64,000 nucleotides of DNA, taken from positions 263,613 to 327,612 of the forward strand of contig CAKOXK010000001.1 of the NCBI GenBank assembly GCA_934130085.1, written 5' to 3'. Positions 55,269-64,000 of the stretch are shown here, one piece after another. Both the position numbers and the translations under genes were made by a program. Position 1 is the first letter of the stretch. Each line of letters starts with the position of its first letter. The notes under the pieces were generated by a model that ran no database searches, was not told the origin of the DNA, and was given only the letters and a program-made list of their open reading frames with translations. Source of the DNA: an uncultured Clostridia bacterium (GTDB lineage: Bacteria; Bacillota; Clostridia; TANB77; CAG-508).

Positions 55269-55547
55269 ATGGAATTGAAAGAAATTTTAACAACAATAAT
55301 ATTAGTTGTTATTTTACTAATAATATATTACGCGAGCATGTACCCACAAAAGAAAGCTCAAAAAGAATTAAAGAAAATGCAAGATGAGTTAAAGAAAGGT
55401 GACAAAATAATTACCTTTTCAGGGCTTAGTGGTACAATAGAGGATATAAAAGAAGATAGAATAATACTACTTCTTAATCCTGATAAAATTAAGATCTCAA
55501 TTGAAAAATGGGCAGTATCAGGGTTAGATGATAGAAATATTGACTAA
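55269..55547 (+). CDS. yajC: Preprotein translocase subunit YajC
   Basis: A 92-residue YajC: one membrane helix (about 5-24) followed by MYPQKKAQKELKKMQDELKKGDKIIT and FSGLSGTIEDIKEDRIIL, the conserved cytosolic domain. It assists SecDF and YidC at the translocon. It lies in the tgt-yajC-secDF neighbourhood common in bacteria. Its ribosome site (ATAGGAAA) is moderate. Confidence 0.92.
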   Translation: MELKEILTTIILVVILLIIYYASMYPQKKAQKELKKMQDELKKGDKIITFSGLSGTIEDIKEDRIILLLNPDKIKISIEKWAVSGLDDRNID

Positions 55548-55690
55548 AATAATTAATATTAATAATCAATAATGATTGATAAAAAGGGTAATTAAATTAA
55601 TAATTAAAATAATTTAATTAATTCAAAAAAGTTATGAGTGAATAATACATATAGCTCTTTCATATATTTGAAAAGAAAGGAAGAGCTAAT

Positions 55691-56092
55691 ATGAATTTAA
55701 AAAAACAAGATAAAAATGAAAACGAAAGAAAAAGCAGTAATATTTTAAAAGTTATAAAAGGAAGTGTTATATCAATATTTATAAGTGTAATTTTACTTTT
55801 TATAGCATCTCTAATACTTACTTACACAAATATTGGTGAAAATGCTATTCCAACAATGATAATTATAATATCTGCAATTAGTATTTTCATAGGAAGCTTA
55901 GTTTCTGCAATGCATATAAAGCAGAAAGGAATACTTAATGGAAGCCTAGTTGGAGCGATTTATATAATAATTATCTACTTATTTTCTAGTATTGCAATAA
56001 CAGGATTTAACATGAATATAAAATCTTTAATAATGTTAGCAGCATCAATAATTGCCGGAACAATAGGAGGAATAGTAGGAGTTAATTTGTAG
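55691..56092 (+). CDS. TIGR04086-like membrane protein
   Basis: A 133-residue protein with a charged start and four membrane segments (about 24-48, 54-75, 83-105 and 110-132). Size, topology and position between yajC and secD fit the TIGR04086/YrzE group of Firmicutes membrane proteins, whose function is unknown. A strong GAAAGGAAGAG lies upstream. secD follows 19 nt later. Confidence 0.7.
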   Translation: MNLKKQDKNENERKSSNILKVIKGSVISIFISVILLFIASLILTYTNIGENAIPTMIIIISAISIFIGSLVSAMHIKQKGILNGSLVGAIYIIIIYLFSSIAITGFNMNIKSLIMLAASIIAGTIGGIVGVNL

Positions 56093-56111
56093 CGAAGAAA
56101 GGAAAAACAAA

Positions 56112-57629
56112 ATGAAATTACAAAGAAAGCTTAACGTAATTCTAGTTATACTAATTATTTTACTAGTATCATTAATATCTTTTGGAGGAATATATTACAA
56201 AAGTAAAAATCAAATGGTAAATAAACTTCCAAGTTACATATTAGGAGCAGACTTAACAGGTTACAGAAAAGTAACACTAAAAGTTAAAGAAAGTGATGCT
56301 GATAACTCTGATAGTGAAAGTACTACATCTGAAAATGAAGCTAAAAACAATACTTCAGAAAACACATCAGAGAATTCAGTAGAAAATGCAATATCATCAG
56401 ATGATAATGTTAATGAAACTTCAAATGAAACAAGTGAAGATAAAAATAACAAAGAAAAAGAGAAAAGAGAAAATTACAAAAAGTCTGCTCAAATTATTAA
56501 AGGAAGATTAAAGAGCCTAAAAGTACAAAATTACACAGTTGCTTGTGATGAAAACACTGGTAGAATAGAAATTACACTTCCTGAAAATGACCAAACTGAT
56601 ACTATTTTAGCAGATATAGTTGAAGTTGGTAAATTTACTATAAAAGACAGTAAAACAGATGAAGTATTACTTGATAATAGTGATGTAAGAAGTGTTACAA
56701 TAACAGAAAATCAAGGGTATTCATCAACTCAAAGAGTAATGAACATTAATTTAACAACAAAAGGTGCATCAAAATATAAGAATGTAACTAAAACATACCA
56801 AAATACTGTAGAAAATACTACTGCAAATGATACAAAAAATGAAACAGCAGAAAATGAAACAGAATCAAATGTAATAAAAGGTGAAGAAGTAACAAGCGAA
56901 ACATCTTCTGATGGCTCATCTTCGTCAAGTGAAGAAAAGGGAACAGAAGTTACATTGAATATTGATAGCTCAAAATTACTATCAACAACATTTACAGAAG
57001 TAATTGATAATGGAAGAATTACTTTAACACTAAGCTCATCTTCATCATCAGATTCTTCAAGCAAAGACGAGCTATACAGCACATACAATTTAGCAGCAAT
57101 AATGGAAAATGATCCATTACCTGTAGAGTATGAGATAAACGGAAATACTTATGTAGCATCAGAATATAGTTCTAATGACATGAAAATATTAATATATGCT
57201 GAATGTTTTGTGGCACTTGTAATTGCAATTGTTATGATTCTTTTATATCATGGACAAGGCTTAATGCAAGCAATCATTTCAGTAGGATATATAGCTATTC
57301 TATTAATAGTATTAAGATTAACAAATGTAGTATTATCAATGGAGGGAATAATTGCAATAGGTGTAGGATATGTAGTAAATGCAATATTCTCGTTTATGAT
57401 TGCATCTGAAATGTATAGCAAGAAAGAATTAAACAAAAAACAAAGAGCAAGAATTACAAAAAATGTAGCAAAGAAATATTCTCTAGTTTTAATACCAGTT
57501 ATAATTATAGCATTAGTATGTTGCTTCGTTAACTGGACATCAATATTTAGCTTAGGAATGATACTTTTCTGGGGCATACTAATAAGCTGGATTTACAATA
57601 TTTTAATAAGCAAATTTTTAATTGGATAG
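56112..57629 (+). CDS. secD: SecD-like protein translocase subunit, divergent
   Basis: A 505-residue SecD-like protein. One N-terminal helix (about 9-28), a linker rich in Ser, Glu and Asn (about 60-120), a P1-like domain (YTVACDENTGRIEITLPEN) and a second low-complexity stretch (about 230-320) precede about five membrane helices. SecD helps pull exported proteins using the proton gradient through an Asp in a G-x-x-V-D-A-N segment. The matching segment here is GVGYVVNAIFSFMIASE, with the Asp absent. Position before the secF-like gene supports the assignment; activity is doubtful. Confidence 0.75.
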   Translation: MKLQRKLNVILVILIILLVSLISFGGIYYKSKNQMVNKLPSYILGADLTGYRKVTLKVKESDADNSDSESTTSENEAKNNTSENTSENSVENAISSDDNVNETSNETSEDKNNKEKEKRENYKKSAQIIKGRLKSLKVQNYTVACDENTGRIEITLPENDQTDTILADIVEVGKFTIKDSKTDEVLLDNSDVRSVTITENQGYSSTQRVMNINLTTKGASKYKNVTKTYQNTVENTTANDTKNETAENETESNVIKGEEVTSETSSDGSSSSSEEKGTEVTLNIDSSKLLSTTFTEVIDNGRITLTLSSSSSSDSSSKDELYSTYNLAAIMENDPLPVEYEINGNTYVASEYSSNDMKILIYAECFVALVIAIVMILLYHGQGLMQAIISVGYIAILLIVLRLTNVVLSMEGIIAIGVGYVVNAIFSFMIASEMYSKKELNKKQRARITKNVAKKYSLVLIPVIIIALVCCFVNWTSIFSLGMILFWGILISWIYNILISKFLIG

Positions 57630-57650
57630 AACTAGAAAGGAATTAATAAA

Positions 57651-58262
57651 ATGAAAAAGAAAATATTATATGTATTATTAGCAATAATTTTTATAGTTGA
57701 TATAATATTAACGGCATGTTTAGGCTTAAAAGTAAGCCTAAACTATGCTGAAGGTGTTAATCTTACATTTTCAGTAGAAAATACAACAATTGATATGAAA
57801 AAACTTGATGACATTGCAAAAGATGTCTTTGGAAAAAATAGTTACATAATAAAGAACGTTGAATTTTTTGGTGATTCAGCATTAATAAAAGTTAAAAATG
57901 TAAATGACGACCAAATAATTAGTTTATGTGATAAAGTTAGTTCAGAGCTAGGTACAACACTAGAGTTTAGTGATGTAAAAGTAAGCTATGTATCAAATGT
58001 AAAAATCAGTTCATTAATAGAACCATACATATTACCAATAGGACTATCACTATTATTAATAGTTGCATACTATGCAGTAAGGTATAGAGGTTCAAGACAA
58101 ATGGTATCACTTATAAAAAGTTTAGCAATATACTTTATTTTATACTATAGTATTTATGCAATTGGAAGGGTACCATTTACAGGACTTTCAATGCCTCTTG
58201 CAATGTGCTTATATTTAATAGTCGTAATTTTAAATACTAGAAAATTTGAAGAAGAAAAATAA
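57651..58262 (+). CDS. secF: SecF-like protein translocase subunit, reduced
   Basis: A 203-residue SecF-like protein, short compared with the usual 290-310. A first helix (about 5-27) is followed by a SecF-type P1 domain (SLNYAEGVNLTFSVEN, as SGGVxI in normal SecF) and four helices (about 122-138, 148-168, 170-184 and 186-198). The conserved helices carrying GFSVNDTVV in SecF are not recognised. It follows the SecD-like gene by 21 nt. It may act as a structural SecDF remnant or may be under relaxed constraint. Confidence 0.65.
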   Translation: MKKKILYVLLAIIFIVDIILTACLGLKVSLNYAEGVNLTFSVENTTIDMKKLDDIAKDVFGKNSYIIKNVEFFGDSALIKVKNVNDDQIISLCDKVSSELGTTLEFSDVKVSYVSNVKISSLIEPYILPIGLSLLLIVAYYAVRYRGSRQMVSLIKSLAIYFILYYSIYAIGRVPFTGLSMPLAMCLYLIVVILNTRKFEEEK

Positions 58263-58274
58263 AAGGAGCTTTCA

Positions 58275-59309
58275 ATGCAAGACAAAGTTTATGAAATAAA
58301 AAGCACAGCATTAAGTGAAATAGAAGAAGCTAAAAATTTAACTGAGCTTGAAAATATTAGAATTAAATATCTTGGAAAAAAAGGTGAACTAACATCAATT
58401 TTAAAAATGATGGGAACACTTAGTCCTGAAGAACGCCCTAAAATGGGAACAATTGTAAATGAGGCTAAGAATGAAATTACAAGTAAACTAGAAATCAAAG
58501 AACAAGCTTTTAAAGAGCAGGAAATAGCAAAAAAACTAGAAGAAGAAAGAATTGATGTAACACTTCCATCAACAAAAATAACTAGAGGAAGCAAGCACCC
58601 ATTAAATAGAGTTATAGAAGAAATAGAAGACCTATTTGTTTCTATGGGATATGATGTAGTTTCAGGACCTGAACTTGAAACAGATGAATATTGTTTTGAG
58701 AGATTAAACCTTCCAAAAGGTCACCCAGCAAGAGATATGCAAGATAGCTTTTATATAACAAGTGAATATTTATTGCGTACACAAACATCAGCAGTTCAAG
58801 CTAGAGTAATGATGGAAAATGAAGAAAAAACACCAATAAGAGTAATAGTGCCAGGCAAAACTTACAGAAGAGAAGACGATGCCACACATTCACACCAATT
58901 CAACCAAGTAGAAGGACTTGTAATTGATAAAGATATATCATTTGCAGACTTGAAAGGTACTCTTGAAATATTTATGAAGAATATGCTAGGAGAAAACACA
59001 AAATTAAGATTCCGTCCAAGCTATTTTCCTTTTACAGAACCATCATTTGAGGTAGACGTTAGTTGCTTTAAATGTAATGGAAAAGGTTGCAACTTATGCA
59101 AACAAACAGGCTGGATTGAATTATTAGGTGCTGGAATAGTACACCCAAATGTATTAAAAATGAATGGTTATGATCCAAATGTATATAGCGGATTTGCATT
59201 TGGAACAGGACTTGATAGATTAGCAATGTTCAAATATGGAATAACTGATATAAGATTATTATATGAAAACGACGTAAGATTCCTAAAACAATTTGACAGA
59301 AAAGATTAA
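58275..59309 (+). CDS. pheS: Phenylalanine--tRNA ligase alpha subunit
   Basis: A 344-residue catalytic subunit. An N-terminal coiled coil (about 1-85) for tRNA binding precedes the class II core: HPLNRVIEEIEDLFVSMGYDV, FERLNLPKGHPARDMQDSFYI (motif 2 region, in two parts), HSHQFNQVEGLVID, FRPSYFPFTEPSFEVDV and GTGLDRLAMFKYGI (motif 3). An unusual cysteine cluster CFKCNGKGCNLCKQTGW interrupts the usual sequence after FEVDV, as in many Clostridia. pheT follows after 142 nt. Confidence 0.97.
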   Translation: MQDKVYEIKSTALSEIEEAKNLTELENIRIKYLGKKGELTSILKMMGTLSPEERPKMGTIVNEAKNEITSKLEIKEQAFKEQEIAKKLEEERIDVTLPSTKITRGSKHPLNRVIEEIEDLFVSMGYDVVSGPELETDEYCFERLNLPKGHPARDMQDSFYITSEYLLRTQTSAVQARVMMENEEKTPIRVIVPGKTYRREDDATHSHQFNQVEGLVIDKDISFADLKGTLEIFMKNMLGENTKLRFRPSYFPFTEPSFEVDVSCFKCNGKGCNLCKQTGWIELLGAGIVHPNVLKMNGYDPNVYSGFAFGTGLDRLAMFKYGITDIRLLYENDVRFLKQFDRKD

Positions 59310-59451
59310 ATCTTGAATTGTTAATATATTTAGAAAAATAATATTGGTACTATATTAATATATAATATAGCATCAATATTATTAAAAATATAAAGGTAAA
59401 ACAAATAATAAAGTAAAATTCAAAACAAAAATATAGTTAAGGAGAATAAAA

Positions 59452-61824
59452 ATGCTTTTAAGTACAAACTTTCTAAAAGATTACATAGATTTAGATGATA
59501 ATATAAGTGTACATGATTTAGCGGAAAGCATGACAAAAGTAGGAAACGAATATGATTCAGCATCAAACTTTATAAATGCAACAAATTTAGTAATAGGCAA
59601 AGTCTTAGAGTGTGAAATGCATCCTGATTCTGATCACTTACATGTGTGCAAAGTAGACGTTGGTGACGAAATTTTACAAATAGTCTGTGGCGCACCAAAT
59701 GTAAGAAAAGACCTTAAAGTTATAGTTGCTTTGCCAGGAGCAAAATTACCTGAAAAAGAAATAAAAAAAGGTGCAATAAGAGGAGTAGAATCTAATGGAA
59801 TGCTTTGCTCAATAGCAGAGCTTGGTTTAGATAGCAAATTTTTAAAAGAGGAAGATAAATTAGGAATATCTGAATTAGGACAAGATGCAAAAGTTGGAGA
59901 AGACCCAATAAAATATTTAGGTTTTGATGATGGAGTAATTGATTTTGAATTAACAGCAAATAGAGGAGACTTACTAAGCATACTGGGAATGGGTTATGAA
60001 ATTGGTGCAATTTACAACAAAAAAATAAAAAATATTGATTTAAAATATAAATCATCAGATGAAAAGCTAAACTTCAAATTAGATATAAAAACAGACAATT
60101 GCAAACTATTTTTAGCAAAAGAAGTAAAAAATGTATGTATAAAAGAAAGTTCAAAAGAAATTAAAGAAAAACTAATGGCATCAGGTATAAGGCCAATTAA
60201 TAATGTAGTTGATATATCAAACTATGTAATGCTTGAAACAGGACAGCCACTACACTTCTATGATGCAGACAAGTTAAACGGAAAAATAGAAGTTAGAATG
60301 GCAAAAGAAGGTGAAATTTTAACAACACTTGACAATAAAGAAAGAACATTAGGTGAAGATGATATAGTAATATCAGATGGCCAAAAAGCAATCGGACTTG
60401 CAGGTGTTATGGGAGGCCTTGAAACAGAAGTAACACAAAGCTCTAAAAACATAATAATTGAAAGTGCAATATTTGACAGTGTAAAAGTTAGAAAAACATC
60501 AAACAAAATATTAAGAAGTGAAGCAAGTAACAGATTTGAGAAGGGACTTGACCCAAACAGAACTTATATGGCAATAGAAAGAGCATGCAAGTTATTACAA
60601 GAACAAGCATCAGGTGAAGTATTATCAGGAATAGAAATATATGATAAAACAAACAAAGAAGATAAAAAGATAGACATAACAGTTACAAAAATAAATAAAA
60701 TCTTAGGATCAGAAATCGCAAAAAGTGACATTATAAATGTATTTGAAAGACTCGGCTTTAAGGTACAAGAACATGATAATAATGACTTATTAACAGTAGA
60801 AGTACCAACGAGAAGACTTGATATATCAATTCCAGAAGATTTAATAGAAGAAGTAGGAAGAATATATGGAGTAGATAATATAGAAAGCAAAATAATGACA
60901 CTTCCACTAAAAAAAGGAACATTTGATAAAACAACACGTGAAATCAGAAACAAAATGGTAGACCTAGGTTTATCAGAAACATTATCTTACGTATTAGTAA
61001 ATAAAAACGAAGCGGAGATGTTTACAAACAAAGAAAACGAATCAATCAAAATATTATCACCATTAACAGAAGAAAAAAGTACATTACGTCAAAGCGTAAT
61101 TACATCATTATACAAAATATACAATTACAACAGGGCAAGAAATGTAGAAAACATAGACCTATTTGAAATAGGAAAATCGTTTTACAAAAAAGACGAAAAC
61201 TTTTTTGAAACAAATAAAATAGCAACACTAATATATGGTGATTACGTAACAGGATTAGAAGGCAAGAAAGTTGATTTCTATGTAATTAAAGGAGTTGCAG
61301 AAGAGCTTTTAGACTTTTTAGGTTATGAAGGCAGATATAGTTTTGTAGTAGATAAAAACAAAATACCAAGCGATTTGCACCCAGGTAAAGCAGCATGTAT
61401 TTCAGTAAACAATGATATAGTAGGAATAATAGGAAGAATAAATCCAAAAATATGCAAAGAAGAAGTATATGTAATGGAAATAAACCTAGATAAATTACTA
61501 CAAAAGAAAGTATCAAAAATGAAATACAAGGAAATATCAAAATTCCCAACTGTAAAGAAAGACATTGCATTAGTAGTTGACAAAGACATAACAGCACAAG
61601 AAATGCAAAAAGCTATAAGATCAAGTGGTGGCAAATTATTAATGAACAGCAAAGTATTTGACTTATATCAAGGAAAAGGCATACCAGAAGACAAGAAAAG
61701 CATAGCATTCACACTAGAGCTAGGCTCATCTGAAAAAACCTTAACAGATGAAGAAATAACCCAAACAATAAATAAAATAACAGAAAGCTTAGATAAAAAA
61801 TTCGGAGCAGAACTAAGAAAATAA
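59452..61824 (+). CDS. pheT: Phenylalanine--tRNA ligase beta subunit
   Basis: A 790-residue beta subunit with the full domain series: tRNA-binding OB fold (about 40-150, HPDSDHLHVCKVDVG and VCGAPNVR), B3/B4 editing domain (NRGDLLSILGM, RPINNVVDISNYVMLETGQPLH), B5 (about 400-470), the inactive synthetase-like core and the C-terminal FDX-ACB anticodon-binding domain (KFPTVKKDIALVVDK, about 700-790). AAGGAG precedes the ATG. The 142-nt gap to pheS holds nothing recognisable apart from AT-rich sequence. Confidence 0.97.
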   Translation: MLLSTNFLKDYIDLDDNISVHDLAESMTKVGNEYDSASNFINATNLVIGKVLECEMHPDSDHLHVCKVDVGDEILQIVCGAPNVRKDLKVIVALPGAKLPEKEIKKGAIRGVESNGMLCSIAELGLDSKFLKEEDKLGISELGQDAKVGEDPIKYLGFDDGVIDFELTANRGDLLSILGMGYEIGAIYNKKIKNIDLKYKSSDEKLNFKLDIKTDNCKLFLAKEVKNVCIKESSKEIKEKLMASGIRPINNVVDISNYVMLETGQPLHFYDADKLNGKIEVRMAKEGEILTTLDNKERTLGEDDIVISDGQKAIGLAGVMGGLETEVTQSSKNIIIESAIFDSVKVRKTSNKILRSEASNRFEKGLDPNRTYMAIERACKLLQEQASGEVLSGIEIYDKTNKEDKKIDITVTKINKILGSEIAKSDIINVFERLGFKVQEHDNNDLLTVEVPTRRLDISIPEDLIEEVGRIYGVDNIESKIMTLPLKKGTFDKTTREIRNKMVDLGLSETLSYVLVNKNEAEMFTNKENESIKILSPLTEEKSTLRQSVITSLYKIYNYNRARNVENIDLFEIGKSFYKKDENFFETNKIATLIYGDYVTGLEGKKVDFYVIKGVAEELLDFLGYEGRYSFVVDKNKIPSDLHPGKAACISVNNDIVGIIGRINPKICKEEVYVMEINLDKLLQKKVSKMKYKEISKFPTVKKDIALVVDKDITAQEMQKAIRSSGGKLLMNSKVFDLYQGKGIPEDKKSIAFTLELGSSEKTLTDEEITQTINKITESLDKKFGAELRK

Positions 61825-61917
61825 AAGACCAATTATGATATATAAATAAAAGAGTAATACAGATACACAAAATAAAAAAGCATTATTGGCAGGAATTAAA
61901 GCTTATTGATAAGTTAA

Positions 61918-62006
61918 AAACAGAGTATTTAGAATAATGAAAAGAACAAAAAATTAAACAAGAGGTTTAATAAAAAGTTCAAATTATTATAATAAATACT
62001 CTGTTT
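61918..62006. repeat. Long-loop perfect inverted repeat between convergent genes
   Basis: Arms 61918-61931 and 61993-62006 are exact complements (14 bp) with a 61-nt loop. They lie between pheT and the convergent prepilin-like gene and may help end both transcripts. Confidence 0.45.
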
Positions 62007-62017
62007 ATTTATACTGG

Positions 62018-62953
62018 TTAGAAAGTTTTACTAAATCGTACATAATCACTATTTGTAACAGAAGCTTGGTGTTTTCCAATTCCAGGGTAAATATCCCATA
62101 CATAACTTTCGGTTGCTTGAGTTGATGTCCAATATCCCCATTGAAGTCCAAAACTAGAACAACTAGAATAACTTGTTGTTTTTACTAATTCACCTTCAAA
62201 AGCAATCCACTCTTTAAGAGATGGAAGAAACCAGCCATTAGCTGACAAAGAAGATAAATATTTCAAAATATCACCGTTAGACTGATTACCATAAGCAGAG
62301 TTTGTAAATTTTTTTATAATATTTTGAGTGTTTGACTTTCCTGCGCCAAAAGAATCAGATGTAGTTGAAGAAAAATCCTTCATAAATGAATTGGCAGAAA
62401 GGTACCATGTAAATCTATCCATTTTGTAATTATTAATTACAGTGCTAAAATCAGTCAAAGTCATTATATAAAATCTATTCTTACCACTATTTAATGGAGA
62501 TAGAACTGGTTTCTCACCAAAGGCATCATTAAATTTATATGATGATTTGCTTATATAATAATCTTTTAAGTCATTTTTGTTTTCAACTGGAATCGAATAT
62601 GGTTCGTTTTGCCAACTACCACTACCAGTATTACCTATAGCTAGATCAGCATAAATTATTCCATCTATATTGCCATCTTTATCGGTATCAGCATAGTAAC
62701 CAACAAATGGAGTAGATTTACTAACCTTTGAAGTATCATCGTATGCTTTTTTTATCGCAGAAGCATAATTATTTAAAGTATTGTTTTCCGTAGCTGCAGA
62801 ATCTCTATATAAATTAGCTGCATTTTTAGCTCTACCTAAAATTCCATTACCTGATGTAACCATCCCCAATGATATTCCAGCTAGAATTAATAAAATAATA
62901 ATAGTTACAACTAAGGCAACTAATGTAATTCCTCTTTCTTTTATCTTTTTCAT
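62018..62953 (-). CDS. Prepilin-like protein with C-terminal FGE/DUF1566-like domain
   Basis: A 311-residue protein with a type IV prepilin-like N-terminus: KKIKERGITLVALVVTIIIL, where the G-I-T-L junction after the basic leader resembles a prepilin peptidase site, although the +5 position is Val/Ala rather than the usual Glu. A helical stalk follows, then a C-terminal domain with WFLPSLKEWIAFEGEL, YWTSTQATE and a closing YVRFSKTF, like DUF1566/FGE-type lectin folds. It is probably surface displayed. A related N-terminus survives as a remnant at 3471-3518. AAGGAGTAAAA precedes the ATG. Confidence 0.8.
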   Translation of the reverse strand: MKKIKERGITLVALVVTIIILLILAGISLGMVTSGNGILGRAKNAANLYRDSAATENNTLNNYASAIKKAYDDTSKVSKSTPFVGYYADTDKDGNIDGIIYADLAIGNTGSGSWQNEPYSIPVENKNDLKDYYISKSSYKFNDAFGEKPVLSPLNSGKNRFYIMTLTDFSTVINNYKMDRFTWYLSANSFMKDFSSTTSDSFGAGKSNTQNIIKKFTNSAYGNQSNGDILKYLSSLSANGWFLPSLKEWIAFEGELVKTTSYSSCSSFGLQWGYWTSTQATESYVWDIYPGIGKHQASVTNSDYVRFSKTF

Positions 62954-63169
62954 TTTTACTCCTTTAAAATTTATTAAGACAAAAATAGTTTATAAATATA
63001 TCAAAATTGATTTTATGAGTGAATAAATCTATAAAAATAATAACCTAAAATCGCATTATTTAAAAGTATTACAAGTAATTGTAAAAAAGTTGAAAAACAA
63101 TATTACATAAATTAGAATGAAAAAATTAGATTTTAACAATGAAAACAATTAATAAATTTATGTTAACCG

Positions 63170-63198
63170 TTGCATATTTATTGAATTTATGTTAAAAT
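63170..63198 (+). promoter_or_regulatory. Promoter of the gene at 63280
   Basis: TTGCAT at 63170-63175 and TAAAAT at 63193-63198, spacing 17 nt. AATTTATGTTAA occurs twice around it (near 63155 and 63185) as a possible direct-repeat operator. Confidence 0.5.
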
Positions 63199-63279
63199 AA
63201 ATGTAGACATTTTTTATAAACTCTAAGTGTTCTACTAGCTTAGAAAAGACATCAAAAAATTTTTTTGGAGGAAAACAAG

Positions 63280-63810
63280 ATGTCAAAGGAAAAGAACAAC
63301 GCAACAAGTTACAACAACATGGAGGTTCAAAAAAGCAGGGGGAAAGGATATCGAAAAAAAGAAGAAACACTTAAAAAGAAACAAAAAGATGTTATTTTTT
63401 TCATAAAACGGTGTGAAGATGGAGAATCTTTTGATATCTATCTTAAGATTAAGTTAAAACATTGCTTTATGGTTGAAAGGCAAAATGATCTTTATTCTGT
63501 GAGGATTGAAACTGACAGAATAACAGGAAATATTCTTTCAATCAAGAAGCACGTGGAAGCATCAAAAATCCAGATGGATGGATTTGAATTTCCCGAAAAG
63601 CTGCATATAAATTTTTACGAGAATGGTGTATATGTCAATATCACCATATTTAAAAAGTTCTATATGTGCAGCAAGCTTCGAAAAAGGGAACTTGATTTAG
63701 AGGAATTAATGGAGGATTTAGAGAGAAGCACATATTCCCCGACTGACAGATCGCTAGCCACAATTTATGTTGTTGGCACAAATCTCAATAAACCATATCG
63801 TTGTGGGTAA
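63280..63810 (+). CDS. Hypothetical protein with atypical codon use
   Basis: A 176-residue soluble protein of unknown function. A basic N-terminus (about 1-40, rich in Lys and Arg) is followed by a beta-rich core (FDIYLKIKLKHCFMVE, LYSVRIETDRITGNIL, LHINFYENGVYVNIT) and a charged C-terminus with TYSPTDRSLATIYVVG. I chose ATG 63280, 8 nt after GGAGG, over a TTG at 63265 that overlaps this site. Codons such as CGG, CCG, CTG and CTT are commoner than in the neighbours, so it may be acquired. No membrane helix, no recognised family. Confidence 0.7.
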   Translation: MSKEKNNATSYNNMEVQKSRGKGYRKKEETLKKKQKDVIFFIKRCEDGESFDIYLKIKLKHCFMVERQNDLYSVRIETDRITGNILSIKKHVEASKIQMDGFEFPEKLHINFYENGVYVNITIFKKFYMCSKLRKRELDLEELMEDLERSTYSPTDRSLATIYVVGTNLNKPYRCG

Positions 63811-63828
63811 AACTGCAAAACCTTTGAC

Positions 63829-63856
63829 AGCACCAGTCTAAATTTAGACTGGTGCT
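63829..63856 (+). terminator. Terminator after the gene at 63280
   Basis: A perfect 12-bp stem (63829-63840 with 63845-63856) and an AATT loop, followed by a weak T-rich tract. From 63857 to the window end I see no gene. Confidence 0.7.
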
Positions 63857-64000
63857 TTACAATTATTTTGGAGCAAAACTATACAATCATTTTTGTAAGA
63901 GAATTTTTTTACCCTATCATTTTTGAGTTAGTATAAACTTTTAGGTGGGATTTTAATAAGAAAAATATAAAAGAAATAAGAAAAAAATTGAATAAGAGAT

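Overview
The window is a low-GC Firmicutes chromosome segment read with the standard bacterial code (TAA, TAG and TGA all end genes). Gene content and order (dnaG-rpoD, HlyD-sepF-divIVA, queA-tgt-yajC-secDF, pheST, rpsF-ssb-rpsR) and the many secreted proteins with YWVWIPRY-type motifs fit an uncultured gut-type Clostridia lineage; that placement is inference. No tRNA, rRNA, CRISPR array, transposase or T-box was recognised.

Layout. 1-3626 is an accessory surface locus: a 5'-truncated repeat protein (3-1979), a pair of inverted recombination-site-like repeats enclosing a promoter (2244-2462), a secreted C-type-lectin-fold protein (2489-3145), an adenine-rich imperfect copy of that gene's 3' end (3263-3397), and a decayed prepilin-like gene (3431-3518). 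3627-4715 is rpsF-ssb-rpsR. 4944-9530 is a four-gene metal-ABC-transporter plus penicillin-binding-protein operon. 9571-13064 holds a flavin reductase-like gene and a wall-anchored fibro-slime/MucBP-like protein. 13476-28573 carries pth, an RNase G-like gene, an acyl-CoA synthetase, an FGE-like protein, a CapA-like protein, rimO, a YgjP-type peptidase, dut, carD, dnaG-rpoD and an acyl-ACP thioesterase. 28706-36620 has a PflX-like radical SAM gene, a small orphan gene and the glycolytic run gap-pgk-tpiA-gpmI, then YezG-like and GatD-like genes. 36859-37154 (minus) encodes two cysteine-rich microproteins. 37417-43755 is mutL-miaA-HlyD-sepF-divIVA. 44286-61824 is rsmD, an FGE-like protein, glyQS, ileS, queA-tgt, a WG-repeat protein, yajC, a reduced secD/secF pair and pheST. 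62018-63810 holds a prepilin-like protein and an unrecognised gene.

Main discovery candidate. The 3' end of gene 2489-3145 (variable repeat, 3008-3136) and the downstream copy (template repeat, 3263-3397) differ at 19 aligned positions. At 14 of these the downstream copy has A and the gene has another base (13 G, 1 C); at none does the gene have A where the copy lacks it. The copy is rich in AAC/AAT codons and the variable segment is the end of a C-type-lectin/FGE fold. This is the signature of a diversity-generating retroelement (DGR), but no reverse transcriptase lies in the window, so it would have to act in trans or be a remnant. The same target gene sits behind a promoter flanked by 29-bp inverted arms, which suggests phase variation as well as targeted hypermutation of one surface protein.

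Other structure: a dispersed 93-143 bp palindromic repeat family with AATATTATATTGTT-type ends in intergenic gaps, promoters nested in terminator hairpins, and SecD/SecF lacking the usual Asp motif.
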